Positions 9,752 through 21,300 of a DNA stretch of 64,000 nucleotides are shown here, in pieces (position 1 is the stretch's first letter; every line of letters begins with the position of its first letter). The DNA is from Macrocystis pyrifera. Lineage: Eukaryota > Sar > Phaeophyceae > Laminariales > Laminariaceae. A model generated the notes under the pieces. It worked only from the letters and a program-made list of their open reading frames with translations. It had not been told where the DNA came from and made no database searches. The position numbers were made by a program, and so were the translations under genes. The DNA lies in NCBI GenBank assembly GCA_031763025.1, contig JASSKH010000001.1, positions 17,771,142 through 17,835,141 of the forward strand, read 5' to 3'.

Positions 9752-9763
9752 GAGCAGGGGGGC
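9752..9763 (+). promoter_or_regulatory. polypurine tract
   Basis: GAGCAGGGGGGC abuts the 3' LTR. A purine run here is the usual primer for plus-strand DNA synthesis by retroelement reverse transcriptase. Confidence 0.7.
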
Positions 9764-10277
9764 TGAAAAGTATACTCACAGCATTGTCAGATTATCTTGA
9801 GAGGAAATATCCCGTGAGGTATTGCGGAGATTCGGGGGGGTTTCGTGTCTGAGTGGATCTACGATCGGGATACCATCTTTACCCCTGAATTGTGTTTTAG
9901 GCCGCATGTGTCTGTGACGTACGCTGTGGCTTGCTACTTCTTCTTGTAATCTACTTCCTTTCCCGACTCCGTGTCGACGACTCCGTGTCGAGGACTCCGT
10001 GTCCAGGACTCCGCGTCCTTCAATCCAAACTACTAAACCGGGGTTAATCAGCCACCGTACAAAAGGGGGTCCGTCCACCCAGGGGCTAACACGCCACCGC
10101 CACCGCTGCTATCAAGTCCAGCTTCAATACATTTCATATCATCAACAGGGCTCCTCAGCCACGACAAGGGTACGGGTTGTTTATAGGGTTTATTTCGTCT
10201 TTCTTTTCCGCCGAGCATCGGGCTATCCCCCTCGGCAACAACAACAAGGGCGCCCGGAGCACAGGGGCTACTCAACA
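9764..10277 (+). repeat. 3' LTR (514 bp)
   Basis: Same TG...CA ends and sequence as the 5' LTR except for two homopolymer lengths. The internal 14-bp repeat is at about 9965-10018. Followed by TAGCT at 10278-10282. Confidence 0.95.
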
Positions 10278-10282
10278 TAGCT
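10278..10282. repeat. target-site duplication, right copy (TAGCT)
   Basis: Matches 2377-2381 exactly and fixes the right border of the element. Confidence 0.92.
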
Positions 10283-11479
10283 GATTCGAGGATCAGTCTG
10301 AAGGTCGAGTTGCTGTGTCGTTCGCGGGAGGCACGACGTAGTGACAGACTGCAGTACAGCATTCGTGCTTCAGCACGGTACTATACTTGAGTAAAGTATA
10401 GTATTGGTAGTATATAATTCTGGAGTCCGGAGTCGAACTCGAGTCCGAAAAAAAGACTGAAAAACGGGCGAGGATAATATTATAATTGCGAATGCAAATG
10501 AAACGAAAACCAACCTGAGCAGACAGGTCAAGTGTGGGGCGGGCATCGGGCAGTATCAGGGGACAAACACCGTGCTCACGCATCTCTTGCGGGTGTGCCC
10601 TCGTTGGACTGAGCCGCGAGCTTGCAAGGGAAGATCGCCTTAGTATTTCGCAATCCTCCCAGGTGTGGGAAGGTCGGCGTTCTAACTGATTGATCGACAG
10701 AAACAACAGTCAGGTGTGAGAACCAGCATATATGCAACCTGGTTCAATGCGGCAGCTGTACCAAGGCGGCTGCTGCTGTGCAAAGTTCGTATCTAAAAGT
10801 TGCGCTCTGAACCATGAGTGCGTTTACGTAACCCTGCCGTACACAGTAGGGACCTCAGCACAGTTTGTACATTTGACACTGGGTGCGCTAGGCATGAGCT
10901 GGGGCTGTGTTGCTGCCCGTACTGTTGCATGGAAGCCCCCCAGCCGTGACATTGCACCGTTGTCACTCACCTCTGCTGTTGCGCTGAAGACTTTGACAGC
11001 AGCAACGTCTCCAAATGTTTCCGCAGCACAACCCAAATATGATCTTCCTAAAGTTACGTTCGGGAGGTTGTGCCGTGACATAAAGGAAGTTTTGATCATC
11101 TGACAATGACCTCGACCATGTGGATGACGCAGGCTGTTTTAAGGCGGCGAACGGATATGAAAAGCTCGAGTTAGGTCTAAAAGTATATATAATCGAAGTA
11201 TGGTAAGGGAACGAACATCATGTCACAGTTTAACAAGCTCCAGCAGTTAGCGGTCCAGGCAACATAGACACGTTCAGCCTACTAGTCGGTTTGGATCCCT
11301 TGCTAACCTGTCTGCTGTTTCCTTCCTACGTTTGTCCATCGCGGTGTTCCTTTCTACGCCTTCTCTTGCCCCTCCTGCCTCCATTCGCTCGGTCGGGTTT
11401 CGTTTTTTTGTTTGTTGACCTCGCGCCCACCATTCTCTTGGGCACCACCCACGACATATCCGCAGCGCTGCCTGCATGG
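10283..11479. other. anonymous DNA with one perfect hairpin
   Basis: ACTATACTT at 10380-10388 and AAGTATAGT at 10394-10402 form a perfect 9-bp stem with a 5-base loop. Open frames of 137 residues (minus, 10293-10706) and about 120 residues (plus, 10732-11103) overlap other frames, have no motif I recognise and are not called as genes. Confidence 0.4.
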
Positions 11480-13320
11480 ATGCGCCTCGTCCTCAGGCCA
11501 CTTCGCTGAGAGCTATTCGACTGCCTCAACGACCCCCCGTGCACTTTCCCCTTTTATGCTTCTGAATCAGTTGACCACAGCGCGGTTTCAAATCTAGCCA
11601 CCATAGGGGAGTGTCCCGTAGTTCGGGGGCCTGGGGACCTCTTAGGTCTTCGACTCTGCATCGTTTCCAAGTACTGAAGTGTCCGTCATGTTTCGGGTGC
11701 TTCCCGTCAGTCATCGCCACGAATATTGCCCGACTGGGTATTAGCTCCTTTTTTCCCCACGACACGGTCCCCGCCAAAACGAGGCCTCTTTAAGGAGGGA
11801 CGCTTCTAAGTGTTCGAAAAGTGTCATCCTCATGGCCTTGGCGTAGGCGAGAGTGGTGTAGTCAGTACGAGGTCAGGTCGGGGCTGGAGCCCAATGACTC
11901 GCTGGATGACTCGGGGGTGAGGCGTTCGGAGCTTGGCAAAGTTTTCCAATTGAAAGTCTACATCACACATCCGTACAACAAGGTTTCAATCACTCGGTCT
12001 TCAACATGCGGACTTTCCGACCAAGCGGGGCGGTCGTCCTATCATACAACTCCGGGCAGAAAAAGTCGTGACTGTGTTGCATGAGCAGATACGTCGGGCG
12101 ATTTTAAGCGAAAGGTCGTCGTTTTGGTGGATAAAGGCGCCAAGGTGTAAGAACTGGGAAGTCTGTCCAAACGAATGGCCTGCTGTTTGATGAGGAGCGG
12201 TGGCGGCGTGTGTTATCTGATCCGGTGTTCGCAGCAGCATTGCCTGTGTGCTCTAATGAAATACCGTCAGTCCTGCGGCTTTGGAAACCGTCAATACCCC
12301 TGTCATCTTATGAGCGAGTCCTTCAGCCAGTTTAGAGAAAATCCGTGTCTAACAATTCACGTAGCCCTTCGCACGCGTGCCAACGGCTCCAGAGCCTGTT
12401 CTTAATGCTCCAACATCGATGGGTAAAACCAAATCCCTTAGGATGGCTTCGTTTTTGCTGAAGCCTACCACTACGACGTGTAACGCAGCAGCGACGAACC
12501 CGTTGATCACAAACGGTGATAGCACGAAGCCTTGCCGCAAACACTGCGTGACATGCGACCATTCCCGAGTACTGGTTGTTTTCTGTACGTAAGTCTGCAG
12601 GCCTCATGAAAATTGAGGATAATTGTAAGCATCTTCGTTGGTACGCCAGAGCGTTCGGGTACCACCCACAGCAGCTCTTTGTCGACAGAGTCGAACTCTC
12701 TTTGCAGATCGATGAAGCGCATGTATAGGGGTAAATACATCTGTCGTTCGTGTCCTTGCAAACGTCACACAACGAACAGCATATCGATCGTTGATAGGGC
12801 GGGGCGGAAACCGAACAAGTCCTCCGAGAAGATTCCCCCTTATTCGCAGTGCCTGCTAAGACGGAATCCGACGATATTTAAAACCTCTGCATCCGTGGGC
12901 AACAAGCGAACTCCCTCTGTTTTTGTAGTCAGTTCGATACTTCTTGCGGTAAAGGGCCTTCATAACCTCATCTGTCCATAGCTGGGGAATTGGTTTTGGT
13001 ACCCAGACGTTGGTCAGTATGTCGTAAACGTACTGAGCGAGTACGGAGTGGTCGATTCTTGTAATTTATCGGGATCGCCAGCTGGCACAACAGCTTTCCA
13101 ATTTGACATACGCTTGTATGCTTCCGTCTATTCATGCGTCGGATGGTTCATCTCCCAGCGACAGTTTGAGCCGCAGCAGTGGCAACAAGTCGATGGTCGT
13201 GAAAAGCTTCTGGCTCTTTCGACATCAAGAGTTTGCGGATGAGTCCTCATCATCGTTCACGAATCTGCACTTTATCTCGCAGCCTGCGTTCCATTCATGC
13301 CCTTAATGAAGTGCCCGTTC
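11480..13320 (-). pseudogene. LINE (non-LTR) reverse-transcriptase relic
   Basis: Read on the minus strand, from high to low coordinates, pieces of one protein appear in shifting frames. First comes a segment upstream of the catalytic core ending in a PQLW...LYRKK phrase (about 12990-12910). The finger/palm region follows with FGFRP and STIDMLFVV (about 12830-12775), broken by a TGA, then MRFIDLQREFDSVDKELLW (about 12720-12665), which holds the first catalytic Asp. Next is a segment ending in a GLRQG-like phrase near 12535, and C-terminal parts with MLLRTPDQ (near 12240), ETLLYGCV (near 11985) and a terminal stretch at 11526-11777. Order and spacing fit a LINE ORF2 of the RTE/jockey/CR1 group with C-terminal extension. 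The second catalytic (YADD-type) motif is lost in the damaged area near 12350. Several stops and frameshifts make it dead; no poly-A tail or target duplication was found. Confidence 0.8.
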
Positions 13321-14356
13321 CTCGTCCTTCTAACGTCCTGGACTCTTCGGGTGCTTGTATAACCCTTCTCGGTCGTTATTCGTTAGAAGTCTTTCGGCGT
13401 CGATGATGTACCCTTCAAAGTACGCATTTACTCCAGCGGAAATCACCCTATGCATATTCGCACGGACATCTCGGTTCCTCGCATGCTGTTCTATTCCGTT
13501 GTCATGAGATTTAGTAATTGTCCAGTGTCTTCTCTCCCCGTCCAGCTATACTGAAGGCTTTGGCAGATTCACACCTCTGCTGTCTGAGGTGGCGACATAG
13601 AGAGGGTAGTACCAAATTGCAACTGCATCGATAGTAGCCGATAAAAACGTTAACCATAAACGACGCATTTTGACGCTGGGTAGTTTGTTTGAAAATGGAT
13701 CAACCCTCCAACCCAACGTGTGGACGTCAAGGTTCATCGAACACAAATAACTGCCTGTCACACTCCTCGTGGTTTGGGGTTTTCGCATTTGTGTGTTGGC
13801 GCTAAATGGCAACTAGGTCGGACTTGGATATCGACAATGTTATGGTCTAAGTTGGCCTTAGGTGGGAGCGGAACGTTTGGGACGAGTTTGACATCATGAA
13901 CTCTAGGTGGGCGAGCGTGACGAGTCAGAATTTAGTCGATCCGGTCACGGTATATCGGGCTGGTGCCGTAGTGTGTATGCAACATTACACGCTTGCCTGT
14001 CATGAAAAACGTTTTCGTGAGAGCAAAAGTGAAACAGGTGGCAAAGGTGGTTCGTCGTCATCGTTACCAACATCGCGTCAATATGCTCCAAGCTCTTTAC
14101 TTGCCTCATCACCGCACTGTTTTATCCTCCGCTCAGTTCACGCGTTAGTACGTGCTGTGGTATACCTGGTATAGTCTAAAGTGCCGGTAGATATCAACGT
14201 ATGACATACACCACGGGTATCAGTGCAGGTGGATGTGTTTTTCACATTTAACCGTTTTGTCTGCCTGCCGACATCCCGCACAGCCAGTGTCCGTGACTAA
14301 TCTTCGATGCTAAAGGAATACAAGACATATGGTACCAATCCTACGACACGTGGATA
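13321..14356. other. anonymous DNA
   Basis: No gene is supported. Short frames on both strands carry no motif. The 13321-13500 part may still belong to the LINE relic. Confidence 0.35.
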
Positions 14357-14467
14357 CTATTACGGGGGACCATAGTTAACATGACCAAACATTGTTGGTA
14401 AAATTAGGGAAATATATAGGGTTTTGGGTGTACCGTAGGTCCTATTAACTATGGACCACCGTAATAG
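14357..14467 (-). mobile_element. MITE family 1, copy A (111 bp)
   Basis: CTATTACGGGGGACCATAG... at the left and its near-complement ending ...CGTAATAG at the right form terminal inverted repeats of about 23 bp. It aligns along its whole length with 22238-22346 and 44810-44903, in inverted orientation relative to them. No coding capacity. Flanks show no clear target duplication. Confidence 0.8.
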
Positions 14468-17400
14468 ATTGGTATGCAGTAAGTAAAGTAGACAGGGCAA
14501 TACCATGACAACGTAGAGGATGCGAAATGAAAAACGTGCACATCTGGTTAAATAGAGAAGAATCCAAAGAAACAATGAAAATATATCGAAAAAAACAAAA
14601 AAGTCGTGCCCTCCCGAAGACGTTGCGAACAATAAAAATACAAACGATATATTTCCAGGCCAAGGAATGAACGACGGAGTATGACTTACTAATCGGACAT
14701 TTTGCCGAATGCTCCTGCGAACGTCTACGCTGGTCACGGGGTAGGGGCGGGGTGTGTGCTCATAGCGGGGCCTTGTTGGGTGTGTTAATTGTCTGAGGGG
14801 TCGTGGGAACTACGTGGTGCAGACGGTAAGAGTGTCATCGTATATACCTATCTATACCACGATTGGGGCTTTCCCACACTTGAGATGCCATCGCTTCGCG
14901 CCTGGTGTCTTATTCCAACATTCCTGATATATTATGAGGTCTGTACTACTGGTACGGTTAACAGCGTGTGTTGAGGTATCAGTTCACCCTCATTGTGGCG
15001 TGATGATAATACACGAAAATGGTCGAACACAGGTGACAGCACATCTCCTCGAAAACACACACCGCCTGAAAAAAGCACACCCAGCGGTGCATTTTCATGA
15101 ATGTTTTTGAACTGCCACTTTAGCGTCCGGGGGAATGTTGAATACTTCACCCCCTTCGGACGTATGCCTGAAAACGTGTTAAACTCTGAAGCCTCGAACG
15201 CTGTGGGCACCATTCACCCACAAGTCGCCCGCGTCGGTGTGGATACTGGTGTCAGCCTGGACCAGAGTCGATTATTTTTCACTCTCGGTAGTATCGAAAA
15301 AAACGCGCACTGCTATGGTACCCATATTTCGTAAGTGTAATGTCTTGTGCTTGGTGTGGGATAGAAATTGTGATTCGTTCTATATATGCCAGCAGGCAAG
15401 CTTTCTGTGCGACAAGGCCTCTGAGTTGCTATCCCGAGGAATTTGATACTCGTATGTCGCACCGGTATAGGGGAACTTACTCCAAAAACGCTCAAAAGCG
15501 ACGTGTTTGGCTGCCATGCCGGGTTACCGGTAATGACGCAAGCCATACTGCCAACGTTGTGTGGGAATGGCAACAAAAACAAAACAAACCGTAGCCCTAG
15601 CGCATTAGCGCACCCCTTCTTCACACAAATTCCAATATACCCCTGTAACGCACTCCCTTGTAGTGAGACCAACTAAACGGCTCAACCGCCAGTTGGGGTA
15701 CGCTGCCACTCCACGGCACTCAAATATACCACGAGCACCCTCCCTCGATATCATCCCCCTACAGCCTATCGTCACTACAGTAGTTTGCTACCGACGTTCA
15801 ATGATCACTTCTCACAGCGGTAGAGCCCCTGTAGATGCGCTAGGCGCCGCACACCTCCAAAATAAGCACCCCTGGACATGACACACCGGGGTTTGGTTTT
15901 ATCCATGTTCTACGGTACATGTTGATTTTGCCTCTACGACGATACATCAGCATTGGATTTCGTGGTAACTTTAATCGTCTAGTCGACTATTCCAGGGCCG
16001 TACACTCGCGGCGGCCGTACACTCGCGCGTCTGCATCAGCCTAAAGTGTGTCCGGTTTCGAGTACCGCGTGGGACTGCTTGCTGCATGTGAACGCGTAAA
16101 CCTGCTCGGGCAATATCAGGACATCCGTCTCTAGATGCTAAACTCTCCTTTCGCGCGAACATGTGACGGTCTTCCAAGCCCGTGGATGCTGCCGCCCCTG
16201 CCATCCTCGTTGCGCGATTGGCAAAATGGCGTCGCCTGTACGCCATGTGGACATGCATGCGTTCACCGTATGTCTTGAGGCTTGCCGTTGGCCCTACCAG
16301 AATATAGTGCTGCGTGTATCTGAAATACGCCTTTGCCGTCATCTGCAAATAAGCCCGGAGGATGGGCGTAGCTTGCTTAGCGTCGATGCCATATCCTCAG
16401 TTCCCCTCGAGCGTCATTGCAAACATGCTCTTGAAAACGAACCGTGGCCCTTAAAAAAATCTTAATTACCTGGATAACGTTGCCCACAATGCAGCGCTTT
16501 AAAGGGTGGAACATCGCGGAGAATATGGCTCTTGCCCCTAGCAACTCCGGATCGTTATGCTGTTGTGGGCAGAACCTGCAGGCTTCCTACCGTGTTTCCA
16601 ACAAACGCGCTTGCATCACCCATTTTCCTTGGCACCAACGTTTGCCATGTATACGATACAGGAAACGCCGCACTATCCCGCTCGATACACGAGTTGCCTC
16701 GTTATTCGTCACGCTCCAAGTCGTCAACTTTGCCGATGTGTTCCACCATGACACCTTTCAGCCGTGGGGCATGATCTTTACTATACAGAACGTTTTTTTT
16801 AGCTGCCTTCCGCCTCGTAAATTTCTGACGCACGGAAGGCAACACAAAAATAGACAATCTAGGCTTGTGTATTATTTACACGAAACGCCACACCGCACAT
16901 GTTTCGTTCGGGCATTGTTAACACAATAGCGAACAAGTAGAGTCAACAGCATAGAACAATATATATATATCCGTATACTAGATACGGAAGATAAGGAAAC
17001 AGCTTGAATAATTTACATCGAACCAACAAACGACGAACACTTACCTTTATAGTGGGCCAACTTCACCTATGATCGATTCTTCTTTGTGAACCACATCGGT
17101 GTCCACCAAGGCCAGCCCTACGGTAAGGAGGATCTTCGACCCACAAACAATTATAGCACTTGAGTCTTTCAATAAAGCATGTGCGTCTCTGTGCCAGCGG
17201 CCCCACTCTTTCTGGTGCGAAAACGCTACATTAAGACTCCCTCCGGATCATGGTACCGCGTCCCGATCAACGTACAGCGTGGTAATTACGGTCGGTTTGA
17301 TATCGGCACTCCACCATGACCGCGTAGACCGCTACAAACGATGGAACTAGAGGGCCAGCTCGGTTATGTTTCTAGTGTTCGTCCTGTCGTCGTTGTCGAA

Positions 17401-17512
17401 TGGATTTCTTCAGAATCGGCATGCTGAGAAACTTTGCATTTTTCAAAGACGTGTTCTACGGTCGGCGTAGCACATTTCCGCTAAAATGGTTTCTGCATGA
17501 CGGGGTGGTTCC
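14468..17512. other. anonymous DNA, possible coding relic near 16.0-16.8 kb
   Basis: Between about 15970 and 16800 minus-strand frames of moderate length succeed each other (one of 125 residues at 15971-16348; a broken one about 16790-16500 with a KGVMVEHIGKVDDLERDE phrase), suggesting a decayed gene or transposon that I cannot name. The rest shows no feature. A phrase GTGGGCACCATTCAC near 15204 recurs near 29945. Confidence 0.3.
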
Positions 17513-17516
17513 TTAA

Positions 17517-17605
17517 CCCTTTTAGTACCGCAGTGCCATTTTGGGGACAAATCACTTGGAATTAGACTTGTTTGTCCCCATATCGGGACTGCGGTACTAA
17601 AGGGG
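17517..17605. mobile_element. piggyBac-like MITE, copy 1 (89 bp, TTAA-flanked)
   Basis: CCCTTTTAGTACCGCAGT at the left and its inverse ending AAAGGGG at the right give inverted repeats of about 35 bp around a short AT-rich loop. TTAA stands immediately on each side (17513-17516 and 17606-17609). TTAA target duplication with CCC/GGG ends is the hallmark of piggyBac transposition. Three more copies of 89-90 bp lie at 30137, 47300 and 55926. Confidence 0.85.
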
Positions 17606-17609
17606 TTAA

Positions 17610-18989
17610 CCCCTAATCGTCGGAATGCCAGTGTCTTTTTGAACCACGACTTGTTTATATATTTGAGCCGTGGGAATATTCATCGGGTTCCAACAAGATT
17701 TTGCTGAAGTCGGATTTCTAGTGAGGTATGGATATCCTTAAGTGAGGAAGGAGACTTAGAACTAAATGGGTGAACCTGTCGTAGAACGACTCCGAATAAG
17801 TCTATGGATAGCACATGTATGAGGTGCCAGGATATCGAAAGAGGCCTGTTTCGTTATGAAAATAATGCCGGATCGAGCGAGATCTCGGCGCAGAACGGTT
17901 GTCTGTGCGACTCTCTAAAACGTCAGTGGGGGAGATGGTACGACCATTAGAACTGCGGAATTTTCGGTTTTGGAAGGAGTAAAACATATGTCGAAACTGT
18001 ACCACAGGTGGGGTATTACAGCTGAACAACACAACCTGGGATGCTCTTGGCAAATACTGCAATGCTCGTGTGCGTTTTGTCCGATGGCACCAATGAAGGC
18101 CACTGTTTCCGTAATACCACGCCTGAAGCAATACATGTCGTGCTACGATGGTCGAAAAAGCGACCAAGCCACTGATTTACGTGTACTTATCCTGTAATAC
18201 AAACTTAAGCTATGCTATTTCAACACCTTCCACACCTTCTACTGGTGTTTCCCCTTGTTGGTGCGGCCATTCGGATGTATAAATGTTCGATCGGTTGCTA
18301 AGGCAAGCGACCCGAAGGTACATGGCAGCAGAGATCTTGCTGAAGCCAGCTCGTACGTGCGTTTGTGATATCCATTCCACCTAGCATATTTGATGGAGTC
18401 CCCCCGCTCCTCCGCTGTCGTAAAATGAACCCGAGGTCACAAAACGATGCCCTTTCCCGTCGGGGTGCACGTCTTTCGATGGGTGCCATCGCCGTTATCG
18501 CAACCTACGTTCAGCACTATATTACCACGACGTCATGCTTTCTGTTATGCACGCCTGCTTTCTTTTGGGGTTAACTTCAAGCATTGAGTGTTCGCACAAC
18601 AGGCAAGTTGATCCTCTGCTGAGAGAATATAGGCTTCCGGCCTTCACCCACTTTTGCAGGTGCTAGACGTGACCACGAGTCTACAGGGGTTTCCAAAATG
18701 TATATATATGTTAAGCTCTTACGATCGTAAGATATCATGAGTTGACTTCCTTTCAGTGTGATAACTGCTCTTCGGACTATCGCTGTAAACTACAACCGAA
18801 AAATCGGAATATAACGTTTCAATTCTTCTTTTTGGGCATATATTGTGATCCATGTGGAAGATACAACGACTTCTTATCGTATATATTATGTTAGACTCAG
18901 CGCACCTGGTGAACCTTCCTGCTTACAATTTTGATGACGACCGCCGACTTCACCAAACTCAGCCCACAAAATGTACGAGGAGTATGGGC
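17610..18989. other. anonymous DNA
   Basis: No gene, RNA gene or element end was recognised. Short frames overlap on both strands. Confidence 0.35.
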
Positions 18990-21300
18990 TTCCACACAGT
19001 GCAGAGCAGCATCGATCCCGGATTACCCAGTTTTGTCACCGGCTTGTCAGGTTTGCAGCGTATGGAAGAAACTAATATGGCGGGATGGAATCTCCCTTTC
19101 GGCGGATGGTACCGGTTCTATGAAGCTCATGGAATTAGTGATATCACGCCGGCGCATAAGTGATGTTTACATATTGCCAGACGCTATGGACTCGGGGAAC
19201 ACCGTTTTCCTTCCCGGTGTGTCGGGGCTGTAAATGCGTGGATTTTGTGTATATTTAAAGGATAGGACCCTTTCGTCTCGGAGGATCCTGGGTCAGTATC
19301 ATCAAATCTCCGATCAGCCGGCGGCGGACCGGAGTTTCTTGGCCATGGAGAATAATATCGACCCTCGCGATCATTTGGGCTTTAGTTCGCGAAGGTGCTT
19401 GCGAACGAGGGATGGGGTGCTATCGTCGCTGGACGCGGCTTGATCCGGTAGTCCCCTGGAATATATTATGTGGCCGAACGCGCGGTTGACCGGATCCCAG
19501 AAAATCAAAGACATCTCGAGTTGGGTTGGGATATTGACACCGTTCGAGACGGTATCGATCTGGGGGAAATCGGTTTTCGTCGCTTTCGTTGTACTCCTGT
19601 ACGTATTATGGACTGATTGGTGACCGCGGGATGAGGTTTTATCGTCCCTGGATGACTCAGGCTTTTTTCGAACTCGAGGCAATCCTCAATCATCAGGCGG
19701 GGCCATGGTTTCCACACAATGACGGGACGTGCCAAACATTGGAATATCAACCATTAATGAACCCAGTTCAGCTGCGGTTTCCGCACCGTGTAGAAGTATA
19801 TCGTCGGGGGAGGACTCGGTCTTCGTCCCTTTGCTGTTGCATTAGATATATGGAAATATGTTCTCACATCAAGATGGGGCCCCATCGTCCCTTGGTGGTG
19901 ATCGTGCTAATTTCGACCCTCAGCCAATCAGCGATCCGCCTATGGATTTGGTGTTTGCTCACCTTGCTGGGCAGTGTCGAACAAGGGGTTCCCCAGCCAA
20001 TGAGTGGGGGAACCAGTGTGGTTGGATGCTTGGAATGTTCGGGGCGATTCGTACGAAACAGGGGGGGTATCGTCTTACGTCGCAAGTGTGTTATAGTTGG
20101 ATCAAAGTACTCTTAATCCGACAATGGAGACCTGCTGTCGCCGGGGCTACTGGTTGATTTAAGGGCCCTAGGCAATCAGTGATGAACCATTAGGGTTGAA
20201 GCTTTTAACATCGTGCGGGGGCGGCATCTGTTTGGAGGGATTTGATTTGTTTCCTGGGGTTGGCCGAGTTACCGATGTTTGGAGAGATTTCGGACTGGGG
20301 GATGGGGTCCTATCGTCCTCGCTTGAAACTGGCTCTTTTTTTAGTCCCGACCGATCATCGACCTGCCAGTGGGACTGAGGCTTACACACCGTGCTGGGCG
20401 ACATCGACCCGGGGGATCAGTTTCCTCGTAAAAATGATCAGAGCCGCAAAGATACCGAGGGATTTACATACCCTATATGGGGCCTATCGTCCCCAGGTCC
20501 GGTGGAATTTGATGTTTGAGGCGTTTTTACGACAGACGTTCACCCGTTGCTTTCTGAGGCTTCTATGCCCCCCCAAGGTACATCGCGGAATTTAACGGAG
20601 ACAATGCAGAGCACAGGTTACATTATCATCCCAAATGTGATGCCTCTATCGTACAACACCGTGATTCGCCGAGGGCCAATTATGGGCGCGCACGCCGCGA
20701 CCCGAACCCCAGGCAGTCATCTATAGAGCCAGTGGGTTGGGGTATTCCACACCGAGCGAATCGGTGTCGATCCAGGAAATGTCGATTCTCGTTCCAGGGT
20801 TGGGGGACTTATAGATGTGTGGGGGAAATTCCGACCCGAGCATGGCGAACGACGGGCTCCGGTTGGCGCTGACTCTATGTTCGAGAAGCAGGCAATTGGC
20901 GATCGGCCGATGGGATCTGAGTTGCCACACCGGAAGAGGCGCGCTGACTCTATGTTCGAGAAGCAGGCAATCGGCGATCAGCCGATAGGATCTGAGTTGC
21001 CACACCGGGAGAGGCGTGGTTGACAGGGAAGGGATCGGCTCCAGTCTACGGATGGTGGGAGCTGTTTGTATGGATAAATGAAAGATCCGGAGATGGGCCG
21101 AGATCGTATTGTGTTTCATTTCGAGCCACCGCATATTAGGGATCCTCGGGTTACTACGATGGTCTGGGCGTTTTCGACCTGCAAGACCAATTACTTGTCC
21201 CTGTGTTGTCGGAGTTGTAGTAGAGACACACTGAGGAGATTCCGACCGGAAATTGCGGCGCTATCGTTCCCGGGTAGTGCGAAACTAGGGCGTGTTGCTC
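18990..21300. repeat. decayed tandem array with ATCGTCCC motif
   Basis: A GATGGGGYCCTATCGTCC-like phrase recurs near 19411, 19630, 19872, 20060, 20300 and 20478, about 165-245 bp apart. A second phrase, ATCGACCCKSGSGATCA-like, recurs near 19008, 19355, 19912 and 20403, and AATCRGCGATC words between them. The array is strongly diverged and has no common reading frame, so it is best read as an old satellite-like repeat. Confidence 0.5.
20866..21015. repeat. 75-bp tandem duplication
   Basis: Two adjacent copies start at 20866 and 20941 (both GCGCTGACTCTATGTTCGAG), with only a handful of substitutions between them. It is younger than the array around it. Confidence 0.9.

Larger units (their letters stand above)
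2382..10277 (+). mobile_element. complete Ty1/copia LTR retrotransposon
   Basis: Structure is LTR (2382-2896), possible primer-binding site, gag, protease, integrase, reverse transcriptase-RNase H, a 3' non-coding block with short repeats, a purine tract and the second LTR (9764-10277). Integrase lying upstream of reverse transcriptase defines the Ty1/copia (Pseudoviridae-type) order. The two LTRs differ, as read by eye, only in the length of one G run and one T run, and a TAGCT duplication flanks the element, so insertion is recent. The polyprotein is interrupted by a frameshift after a T10 tract (about 3801), a second near 4717-4735 and a TGA at 7591. Each is small and may be a lesion, a sequencing error or recoding. 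The domains are otherwise full length. Confidence 0.95.
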
